Positions 20,500 to 31,200 of a stretch of 64,000 bases of DNA are shown here, piece after piece. The translations under genes and the position numbers were made by a program. Every line of letters starts with the position of its first letter. Position 1 is the first letter of the stretch. The stretch covers positions 3,628,501-3,692,500 of the forward strand of contig OZ004590.1 of NCBI GenBank assembly GCA_963924555.1. The letters are read 5' to 3'. This DNA is from Crambe crambe (lineage: Eukaryota; Porifera; Demospongiae; Poecilosclerida; Crambeidae). The notes below the pieces were generated by a model. It was not told where the DNA came from. It was given only the letters and a program-made list of their open reading frames with translations, and made no database searches.

Positions 20500-20870
20500 C
20501 CTAGGCTGGTCATCATTAATAATTACTGATACATCAGTGAACATAATTATTGTGGTCCCTGCCTGAGGGCCTTTTACAGTAGATTATGTAGGTATTCCCT
20601 AGCAGCATGCAAGAGATGCGCCAGTACTATGGATACAGTTGACGAGGTGGAAAAAATCCAGAGGAAAACTTGAAGTAGCTAAATACATTGCAGCAATCAT
20701 GATGAATGAATACCAAACTCTTAACTGGTTTCATAATAAACAGCATGCACAAAGTAGTATTAATACCAGAGTATGCATAGCCCCAGGTTTCTGGATACAG
20801 AGAGCCTTGACCATTTAGAAGACATCCACCACACTCCCTCAGGCTCTGTCTTGCATTGATCAATAGCCAC
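20500..20870 (+). pseudogene. Scrambled RPTP relic downstream of A
   Basis: Three fragments in a row: 20511-20580 resembles the start of FN3 exon 2 (TCATCATTA...ACATCAGTGA...GTGGTCCC), about 20627-20675 resembles the middle of the D2 exon (GATACAGTTGACGAGGTGGA), and 20763-20866 on the minus strand resembles the next D2 exon (EGVVDVFQVVKAL region). The mixed orientation shows a rearranged remnant. The same composite occurs after RPTP-B. Confidence 0.65.
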
Positions 20871-21124
20871 TAAAATAATGGTTAGCTAACCCTCAGCGCG
20901 TGCGCAAGGGTTGCAGTACTCAGATCAGTTGGCCACAGTCAGAGCACTTCAATTTTCAGCCTTAACGATGACATGTCTAGACGATGCTCTCCAGTGCTGA
21001 GCCGATTTTCTCCAGAAAGAAAGGCAGGCATGATTTCCAGCCTACTCCATATAATGCACACTATGCTATCGTGAGGCTGCACGAGACTACAAGGTGAGCT
21101 TATCTGCATCTGTGGACTAGAGTA

Positions 21125-21909
21125 AGTGATCAATTACCTGACACTTTTTCTGGCATCTGGTTTATACCAGTACCTACAATTTAGCTAGTGATCAAAAGAT
21201 AACCCATTGAAAACTGATTCAGAATCCTGACTTTCAGCTGTGGCTGTTAATTTTATACATCATTAAAGTAGGTGTCCGAAAAAATCAATAATCAGACAAA
21301 AATTTCATATTTCAGACGGCCACAATATTAACTGCATTCAACACTACAAGTGGAATCAGCATCCCCTTTTTATAAGTTTCATAACTAAAACTGTGATGTT
21401 GTGAATATATTTTCACATTTTACATGGCTATTGAGAGCTGACATGTACAGATCACAAAAAACAACAACAAGCAGTAACAATAGTACCATTTATTTTTGGG
21501 ACTTGAAACTTTGTTGGTATAGCTGCTGGTGCTGATTCCACTGGTGGTGTTGAATCTGGCTTATATTCAGAGTGAAGGGTCAAATTACAAATCAACCCAT
21601 TTTGAATATTGATTATCTAAAAGTGCTTTAAGTTCAGCAGTGGTATTTGAAGCTTGACTTGGAGACACAGATAGGGGAAGGATAGAACTTTCTATCTTCC
21701 AACTTTGAAAATCATACCTAGAAAACTCTGCCATAAACTGGTAGCCGTCTGAAATATGAAACTTTTGTCTTATTATTGATGATTTTTATCAAATCTATAA
21801 TATTAATTAACAGAAAAATCAGGATTCTGAATCGGTTTTCAATGGATAGGTACTGCATGGTATAAACCAGATACCATAAAAGGTATCTGGTAATTGATAA
21901 TTGATCACT
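21125..21909. mobile_element. Element with long imperfect terminal inverted repeats
   Basis: Left AGTGATCAATTACCTGACAC, CTGGTTTATACCAGTACCT and GATTCAGAATCCTGA are mirrored at the right end (GATTCTGAATC..., GGTATAAACCAGAT, AATTGATCACT). Arms exceed 200 bp and extend to GTGGAATCAGCA / TGCTGATTCCAC near the centre. No transposase ORF, so non-autonomous. Confidence 0.7.
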
Positions 21910-23145
21910 CTATATAGGTGTAGAGAACAAGATGAAAACTCAGTGTCTTTAGTGATAAGTCTATGACAGTATTGCTCATGGCGAGCTTTATGCAGCCATT
22001 ACTGTCTACCTGCATGGTTCTGTGCAGTTCTCCAAGCTTTTATGCAGGCACTGGTGATAATTAGATGTGGACTCTGTAGTATGGACACTGCCAGCTAACT
22101 CAACATGGAATATGTTACAGATGATTGAAAATAAAATAAATACCTGCACATTGGTGATCTGCTCAATACAAATACATAATTATTGATACATTCTCTTAGT
22201 ATGCGCTGAGGGTTAGCACTGCAGTGCTTTTCATTGTGGTGGGTAATAATTATATGACATGAGCATTCCTAGACTCTGTTACATAAAATATGTACATGAT
22301 GTTGTCTAATATTATTTGATGAGGTAAAAATTTTCATAGATAATGTGGTTTTAAAAAATAATCAAAACCACCCCACAAAAAAAATTATTATTAGTGTGCC
22401 ACATCACAGAACATAACATGGGTCTTGATCTCTCAAGAACTTTCTTCTTTTATTTCCAATGCGCACGCGCGCACACACACACCCTTAAGTTAAGTTTAGT
22501 AAAGCTTAAGTCAAGCTACGACCAGTTAATTTACACTACATACCACAAACTTATATGACATGTGCAGTAGAGCACATGGTGACAGAAAAAAAAGCTAAAA
22601 GCTGAATCAGATATGAGAATCCTCAGCCATCGGGTACATAATTTAAGTCTATGTAGTATAACACACAATAACAACTACTCAGACTCACATTTAGATAGGA
22701 ATCAACCAACGTGGTAGTTTGCACACCGAAAGCCAACAGACTAAGTATGTGTCACTCAAGACAGAAAAAACAACAGTCAAGTTCAAGAGACGTATCCTAC
22801 AATGACACAGTCCGGACTCCTGTGGGAGTGGTCCCGCCCTTTTCGTAGCTGGCCATAGGTCGGGAGACTAATGGGACCGAAACCTATGGTTAGTGATGAT
22901 CGAACTGGGTTCTCCCCTGATGATCGGATGAGAAGCTCTCAAAAAAAAATAAGTTGTTGAAGAAAACTCAAACAACTCAGTAGAATCATCTCATAATTAC
23001 ACTATCTCAACATAAGTATAGTAATGGTCCTAAAGGTTAATTATTAAGTTAATTTGATTTAAATAGGTGACCTCCACCTGTGATAAAGCAATGGACAAAG
23101 GTCTTACCAACCTTATACTTTTATGTTTTTCTCCTTTTATGATTC

Positions 23146-23147
<2 letters not shown>

Positions 23148-23242
<95 letters not shown>
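23148..23242. repeat. (CA)n microsatellite, about 47 units
   Basis: Uninterrupted CA dinucleotides ending in CAGCTGAC, immediately upstream of the relic D2 exon, whose acceptor region and 5' half it has replaced. Cysteine/valine and threonine/histidine ORFs across it are artefacts. Confidence 0.97.
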
Positions 23243-23243
<1 letters not shown>

Positions 23244-24944
23244 CTGACAAGTAGCTATTACATCCATGCTGTCTTTGCTCCAACCAGTTCTTAAAATAAG
23301 GCAGTAGGACATACTGTAGGACCAGAAATGTTGGCAGGAATTAAATTTGGCAGATTTACACAAGTTAGTCCTAAGCTCCTATAACTGTTAGTAGATAGAA
23401 CATTATGTTGTGGCTTTAATACACTAAAGCACTATGTTTATAAAACTAATGCACTGAGAAGTTATGTACATAGGTACATAAGTGTGTATATTCCTATGGG
23501 TTGTCATAGCTTAATGATTGTTTCCTATGGGTTGCTATAGCTTAATGGTTGTAGAAACTTGTCCCTACTGTATGCATAGCCCTGGATAAATTATTTGCCA
23601 AACATTCCCTTTTTGTGATGTAAGATAACATTGCATGAGAAAAACAAGTCTTGCTTCTAGCCCTTAAAAATAGATGTTAGTGTTGATGGAGGAAAGGACC
23701 TAGCAGCCATATTTGAATATACATACAGAGGAACCTGGCTCTAATTTAGACATTTTTTGGGACCAGTGATGAATGTCCTGGGGTGAGGGAAGTGTCCCGA
23801 ATATAGAGGTCAGGAAGTCCACATCTAAGTATATGCAACTTTTCATAAGGGACATCATTTCATTATAATCCATGTAGGTTACAAGCAGCAGAAGGCGTAC
23901 ATAGTAGCCGAAGGACCCATGGCATCTACTGTTAGGAACATGTTGAAGATCCTCTATGACAGGAAGTGTGGAGCTGTAGTCATGCTCTCTGACCTCGTCG
24001 AGAATGGAAGTGTAAGGCTTAGTGTGTGTTAGTCCACAAAAGCAGCAAGGGTCACAGCAGCAAGGATCACAGCAGCAAGGGTCACAGTACACATAGTATG
24101 ATAATTATGCAAATTAATTTATATACAATAATTTCTCATGAGGGAGGGATATGGCCGATTAATTTGTGAAATGTTTCCCCCAGAAATTGTTTTGCCCAAT
24201 TGACTTTGATCTGCATCATTGGTGATTGTTTATACTACAGGAGAGTAGCATCAAGTACTGGCCAGCCTCTGGACAACTAAGTCAGTTTGAGGAGTACACA
24301 GTTGACCTGATAAATGAGGAGGTTTTAGAAGGATTCACCATCAGGACACTCAGTATTTTAGAACAAAAGGTTCAAAATTGTAAAATTAACAAATGGAATG
24401 TGTGTTACTGACCCCAATGTTTGTATACCTCTTCCATTCAGTCTCAAAAGGCTCATCAAGTGAATCAGTTCCACATCACCTGTTGGGATCCATCTGGACG
24501 ATGCTCCAACCTCAGGAGTGTTGTTGATGCTGTGGATGAGGTTGAAAAAATTCAGAGGAGAACTGGAAATAAACCTGTATTTATACACTGCAGGTACATA
24601 ATTATGTCATCGTGATCTACATTCTGTATAGCTAACTGTGTTGTATGATATTTAGTGACACAGTGACCAGGAGTGGAATGTTCTGTGCCATAGCCACCAT
24701 CATTGATCGATGCAAGACAGAAGGAGTGGTGGATGTCTTCCAAGTGGTCAAGGCTCTCCGTGTCCAGAAACCTGGAGGTGTGCCTACTCTGGTGAGTATA
24801 GCCAAAATGACAAGACTTTATATTGTCAAGGTATGATCTTTGACCCTCATTTTTCTCTCACAGGCAAACTACAGGACAATATGTGATGCCACTCTGACCT
24901 TCTTAGACTCATTCGATACCTACGCCAACTTCCAAAATGTATAA
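23242..24944 (+). pseudogene. RPTP D2-only pseudogene between A and B
   Basis: Exons matching D2: a relic at 23242-23285 (CCATGCTGTCTTTGCTCC, with an in-frame TAG and its 5' half replaced by a CA repeat), 23878-24011 (134 nt against 135, one G lost at the acceptor, causing a frameshift), 24241-24369 (followed by a weak donor GTTCAA), 24442-24593, 24656-24791 and 24864-24944 (TAA). The last four exons read openly, with CWDPSGRC and HCSDTVTRSG. No D1 or ectodomain precedes it. The damage to the first two exons argues against simple use as an alternative D2 for RPTP-A; rescue by a cryptic acceptor cannot be excluded. Confidence 0.8.
24039..24088. repeat. 18-bp minisatellite, three units
   Basis: AGCAAGGGTCACAGC repeated with one G/A change, in an intron of the D2 pseudogene. 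Confidence 0.75.
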
Positions 24945-25110
24945 CTAACTTTTTTTTGAATTGAAATGGTTATAAGCTAGTTAGTCTTTTTAAATATTAT
25001 TTGTAATAGTTATAACAGCTAATTATACAGGACTTCTATATAATGCACTCAATTTTCCACTGTTATGATTGTTGACACTGATTCAGAATAATTTTTTTGA
25101 GCCGCATTAT

Positions 25111-25163
25111 TATAAAATTAAATTAACGCGATGACTAGCTGCTTGTCAGCGAGAAGAATATGA
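25111..25163 (+). promoter_or_regulatory. RPTP-B proximal promoter/5' leader with overlapping uORF
   Basis: TATAAAAT at 25111 is followed by AATTAACGCGATGACTAGCT. About 40-45 bp directly before the start codon are conserved with RPTP-C; further upstream the two diverge. An upstream ATG at 25131 opens a 10-codon reading frame whose TGA (25161-25163) overlaps the main ATG (25160) as ATGA. The same arrangement is present in C. The transcription start is not known, so whether the uORF is transcribed is inference. Confidence 0.5.
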
Positions 25164-25256
25164 AGAAAATGCTTAATCTTGATAGTGTACGTATGAACAC
25201 AAGAGCAACCCTTTCTGTGGTGCTATTATTTATCATAGCTGTGAAAAGTCAGCCAT
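25160..25256 (+). CDS. RPTP-B exon 1: signal peptide
   Basis: The exon starts at an ATG, encodes a basic N-terminus (MKKMLNL, then MNTR) and a hydrophobic core (VVLLFIIAV), and stops after SQP with one base over (phase 1, donor GTGAGT). That phase fits every ectodomain exon downstream. The paralogous exon of RPTP-C (52628-52721) is one codon shorter and clearly homologous, which supports a real first coding exon. Confidence 0.88.
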
Positions 25257-28200
25257 GTGAGTTACATGCTAGCTACAACTAGCTATGATACTAGTTATAG
25301 CTAGTGTGGACTTCCTTATAGCTACAAAGCGCTATTAGCTATAGACGTCTGCTATATTTTAATGACTGGCAACTAAACTAATCAAGCTGTCATTTGTTTC
25401 CAACTGGCCAGATGCAAACTGGATTTTGGCATATTTTATGATCATGGCTCATTAGGAATCTGAATAGCTAGCTGTACTCTGTACTGTGGTGAAGTAGCTA
25501 TGCAATGTACAACATTAGACAGTGAGCAGGAGCAAATTCAATAAACATCTGATCTTATAGCTGAGGCTCTGACTTAGCTATGCCAATACCCTAGGTCATC
25601 ATGAAAGAAGAAGCTGCAACATTAATTTTTCATCAGCATAAGAAGATGATTCTGTATATAGTCAATGAATAAGCTACCTGCAACATCAATGCTATTTTTA
25701 ACTGAAAAGAAATACTGAATACAAAAGCTTGGGACAGGAAATTGCAAAAAATATTTCTCAGGACTGAAATTAGTAGCTAATTCATGACAGAGCTGTTACT
25801 CGAAGAAAAGAGTGACTATTGCACCAGATTTTGGCTTCAAAATACAAGCACAGCGTCCAGAAGTAGGATGTACTTACTCTGCTACCATGCTGCTGCAGGA
25901 CACCTAATTAGCTTGAATTGCTAACTAGTTAGTTAGTTAGCTAGTGGAGATTTTTTTCCTGGTAGTTTGAAGACAAAGTTTCTGGCCATTGTTCAGATTT
26001 CGAAGGTAGCTGCTCTTCAGGGGTTTGAAAAAGTAACTATGTCTAGGTAAGTTACATTATTATTATTCCTAACTCACTTCAGGTGGTAATTATTATTCAT
26101 TATGTCGTTATCATCTACGTAACTAAGCCATATGTGAAACTTGCTACCTTTTACATAACTACACCCTCTACATGAAGCATCGCTGATAGCTTTAGTACTA
26201 CCTGGCAGCTGGCATAAATACATAAGTTTTTTGCATCTTGAAAAGAACACATGTATTTTAAAATCTCAAATCTTTAAGCATAAATAATTATGATATACTT
26301 TCTACAACTAGAGGTTTCACTGTGTACTACCATAGACTCGGGTTAATAAGCACATACGCTTATCACTCTAGATGGCAAGGTTTATGCACCTAATTATCTT
26401 AACCACACCCACATGTTACCGCCCATTTTATGCTAATCTCGTGGCCGTATATAAAATACTAAGTATGGCTGTTGCAGGGGCTGGAAATGCTGTTTTGTTG
26501 TTAGAAGGGGTGATACGCAGACATGGGGTGATACGCGGACATTTCTATAGAATCTGACTACTTCCAACTTGAATTCTCTCGTATAGCTCTTTCTTGTACG
26601 TTTGGCAGCAGCCTCCATCTCGCCTGTAGCGATGACTTAAGTTCAAGCACGAGTGTGCGGTAAAGCGCATGCGCTAATTATGACATGCAGGAAGGAAAGC
26701 GTGCGCTAATTAAAACAGCAAATTCAGGAATAAAGCATGCGCTTCTTATCAAATCTGCACTTATTAGCGAGGTGCGCTTATTAACCAGAGTCTACGGTAT
26801 TACTACAAATTTGAATTTTTATTTAATGCCCCTTCAAACTATCAGGACTTACTATTATTTTGTTCCACAGAGTGATTGACCTTTGACTGTAATACAAACA
26901 CAATATTCATCAGAGAGTGCGGTAGCACTCTCTATGTAGGGTTAGCACGGAATGGGCGTGGCTTCTCTTATTAGAACAATACAAACTAGACTCTCTGTAT
27001 CTCTTCTATTCTTGGTACAGGCTCAACTAAACTTTTTACATCTGGAAAACAATGCAGAAGATGATGATATGACCGCTCAAACTCCTCCAGAACAGCGTCA
27101 ACGATTGGCACCAGCTGCCGCCTAAATCTAAAATTTTTATGATTCGTTCATCATCATCATCTTCTTGCCAGGCTGTAACTCCATGATCCTTTCACATACG
27201 ACAATGAAGTTCATATCAACTTGTGCAGTTATAACCACACAATGTGCTTTTACCATCGTTATATCCACAGTTTCCCTTCAAAATGATCACTCATATCGAA
27301 TGACTTTTCATTATAACTATGTCAGCCATTTTCATTTGTCATGTGCGCGCGTCTGTCACTATCACGTGCACGTACACGTGTGCCAACAAGCTATTAATTA
27401 ATTTTTACTTGAAAACAATATTCAAAGGTCATACAAAAAGTAAACAAACAAGTGAAAGGAAAAAAAATTATGCTAAATAAAAAGGCCATGTAGGGTTAGC
27501 CTGTACTTTAACAGTTTCTGTCAACAAAAAGCTGCCTTCAATAATAATCCCTACATCACTGCCTGAACCAAGCAGAACACTTTATACTGACATGAACAAT
27601 TAAAGCAGTTTGGTGGGAGGCAGTGATATAGGGATTATTATTGAAGGTAGCTTTTTGTTGACAGAAACTGTTAAAGTACAGGCTAACCCTACATGGCCTT
27701 TCATACATATATATATAAGCATACATGTACGTACATATTCTACTCAAAGTATGGTCATTGATAATTATTGGTTCTTTGTGTAGTGACTGTTTTTTGGAGA
27801 GGAAATGACATCACAAACAAACCAACACTGATATATCATGAGGAGGTTCAAACTGTTATGTATTCACCTCCACCAACACTCAGTAATCCTAATGGTCCTC
27901 GTGGTCTACTCTGCAGCTCTACAGTTGGCCCTATTGCTTGGTGGCCAGGAAATGGTGCAGCAACAGTCTTTGATACTAATATGCGTAATAGGGTCATCTA
28001 CCAGATAATACCTAATGGAAAATTCATGGCACAAATTGTCAAGGATGGGAGAGATAATTTTCCACATTCAAGTTTTCACAATGGATTGTTTACTTGTCGA
28101 CGGAATGGTAATATTTCAACAGCAGTTCCTGTGGGATTTTATGCAAGAGGTGGTACACCAGGTGAGTTAAATATGTACATATGTTCTAATTTGCGTGATG

Positions 28201-31200
28201 ACCTTGGGTAATTAGTAGGGAATGCTCATTGTAGGAAAGCAGACCTTCCTATTTTGAAGGCTGATAAGAATATTATTGTTCTAGCCTGAAACTTATAGTG
28301 TTGGAACTAATAGTGAGCACAATGCAGGTACAAGTTTCCCAAAGTTAAACAGCTGCATCAGCCTGAAACTTATTAGTATTGAAACTAATAATGAGAATAC
28401 AGTCTTCCCATTCTTCTTGTATCATATTATATTTTACTCCAGCACGTGGTGCTATTACAAGACCTGTAGTAAGTGTCATATCATTTAATGCTACCCCTCC
28501 GAGCTTCGCTCTGGCTGGTGATACTGAAGGAGGTCCTCCTGAAACTTTCACTTGGACAAGAAATGGTGCACCCATCACTAATGGTGGCTCATTCACCATT
28601 TCCATTGGAGTAAATGGTCTGACTGACCCGAGTGCATATGGCAGTAGTCGCTATCGGAGCACACTGACTGTGACTGGGAAGCAACCTGGAGTGTACCAGT
28701 ACTCTGTCTCCAATAGAGCCACACCCAACACTCTCACCTCCAATGTCAATATAGAAGGTCAGTACCAGATTCTGCAGCTGTATTAACTGGTTACAGTTCA
28801 AAGGCAGCTAGTGGTTTTTGCCTTGGCACCAGACAGTGCCAAAGGCGACTATCTATGATGGTATGTATTAATAGCGTGCGCAATGATGTGTGGTGATGCG
28901 TATCGAGCATGTGTATTAGCTAACTAGCTAGTTAGCCAACACAACTTCAACCTCTACTACAGTACTAAAGACAAACAGACAGGCTCAGGCTTAGGCTCGC
29001 AGTCACTACGCAGTAATGCTACACCGTGAAGAGAGTGCTGATGCTTCTTGGCCGTCTTTGCTGACAAATCAAGCTCATGCAGAGAACTGATCATGACTAG
29101 AAGACAGCAAACAACAGAGATTGCAATGTACACAAACTAGGTGATCATTTGAAGTGCCACAGAGAGAGCCATGTTGAAGGAGAATCTAATGAAAGAATCC
29201 AATACACATAGCTACAGTACATGTACTTCAATCAAGCTATGCGTGAGAATCATTCAAAACGACAGTTTGAAAACATCGAACAGCAAGAATACTAGCTGTG
29301 TAAATAGCTACCAACCTTACTACAATAAGCCATGTTGCTCAGTGCACATTATTTAGAAAGTTTAATGATAATAATGAAGGTTGCACTGAAGTCGTGTTGA
29401 GGCATTCCTAGTCTTTTTAAAAGACTAACTTGTTAGGCTTGATGGGAATATTCATTACTCTGAATCTTCCAATTCTTAGTACCGGTTTTTGGGCATGTAG
29501 CTATAGACAATATTGTAGCTATCTCATGACCTGCACTGAATAATCTGTATAATATAATAGGGTATGCTTGTGTGACACATTCAATTGGTGAGCAAAGCAG
29601 TTGGTGAGAGTCATTAATTTTGTGCTGTCAGGATGCATGAAGTGGTGATGGATGCTGCATACATAGGAGGCTGTGTATGCTTACCACAAGCACTTAGAAA
29701 GCCAAGCACCAGTGTTGTGGGCATGTTAAGTGAAGGGAACCCCTCTCTATGGTGTACAAACTGTATATATTCGCGAGCATATGTACGTCAAGCCCTGAGG
29801 GCGCATGTGCAAAATAGATTGAAAAACTTTTAGCTAACAATGGCGAATACACATGTGCATACATTCATTTTGCCTTTGACCCCTTAGCAACAAACAGCTA
29901 GAGCTTGTTACTTTCTACAACATTTGTCATAGAGGCGCTAAGTGGATTGTATTTCTAAGTACTTGTGGTAAGCATTATACAGCCTCCTGTGTGCACCACT
30001 ACTTCACTTCATCAATCAAATGGGGAGGGGGGGTGGGGGCTCGCTTCACTCACAAATCACTTGAGAGTGGTAAAATGAGCAAAAAAGAGCTAAACTAAGA
30101 TTTGAACTATGCATCTTTAGATATAAACCCTTCACTGTACGTATGTACATAGCTAATTACTTATATGGGTCATAATGAGTCATCATACCTGATATGCATG
30201 TAAACTGTGTGGGAGGGTGATAGCTATACATGCCAATTGTGTGTGATATTCATGATGTTGAGCATTATTGATAGCCTTGTGTGTATTGGGGTTTGGTGAT
30301 GAGTATTATTTCAATGAGGCACCTTACTTAGGGAGTACTATTGTACTCTCAGTCTCTGTTACAATGGTTATGTGCATATTTCTCTGATCACCTTCCCCAA
30401 TAGGAAAAAACAAACAAAGGTAGAATGCTTTTTTGTGTGTGCTCAAATCCTGAGAAAGTGTGCCAAAAATCTCTTCATGCTGTTAGCTATTAGTGATGCT
30501 GGAAGGAAAAAAAATTCTACTGTCTTACCAATGGATGCTACAGGCACTCTTCCTGAACAATAATGTTCAGTGCTATAGTTGACTATCCTGCAGGGTGAAG
30601 TACTCTGATTTGTAAAAAAAATTCTCCACAACGAACCACTATTTAAACGAAAGGGATACACTTAAAAAATTTTGCAGTACAAATAAAGAGGTGTTCTAGC
30701 TATTCTTCTAGCTATACAGTAGAAGATCTGGATCCTTGGTTAGGTTGTCTAAAGATAATCCATGTAGACATGCAAGAAAAGCAGTGACAAGTTTTGAGCT
30801 AGTTTTTTAACAGGAAAATTGAAAGACAGATTTGTCTGGTTAAGAACCTTTCGTCGGAAATTGATCTGTAACTTCAGAGCATGAACCTTTGCTATGCCTC
30901 AGAAATTTTTTCCTATGAAAAGATGTCATTGACCGTGCAGCTTTAAAAAGTCTCTCTCTTTCATCAGGGGGTTTAGAATGCAGCCAAGACGATATCTTGT
31001 TATGTAAATAGCTATAGCAGGAGTGATTCCAATGTGATGTATGTTGCATTGGGCTTCTGGTCTATCCAGAATTCTTTTCAGGACTGACATTTGGTTTTGG
31101 AACAGATTTGTTTGTGCTACTATTTCAGGGTCCAACACATTATGATACTCGCCACCAGGTAGATGATTGATCAATAGTCAGCGAAAATGATTTCAATAGT

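Larger units (their letters stand above)
20212..23147. other. Intergenic A-to-pseudogene region
   Basis: Holds the scrambled relic (20500-20870) and an inverted-repeat element (21125-21909). 22000-23147 shows no gene I can support; ORFs at 20939-21133 are shadows of repeats. Confidence 0.5.

Noticed and set aside
22800..22945. Possible structured small RNA (GTGATGA and CTGATGA motifs, A-rich end)
   Set aside because: Box C/D-like motifs are short, the terminal stem is missing, and no tRNA-like cloverleaf could be drawn.
23030..23363. ORFs of poly Val-Cys or Thr-His across the CA repeat
   Set aside because: They are translations of a dinucleotide microsatellite and have no other support.
23878..24944. 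Intact alternative D2 cassette for RPTP-A
   Set aside because: The first exon is one base short at its acceptor and the exon before it carries a stop, so simple in-frame use is not possible without cryptic splicing.
29633..29833. Short plus-strand ORF in the RPTP-B intron
   Set aside because: 66 codons, no domain, no conservation with the A intron.
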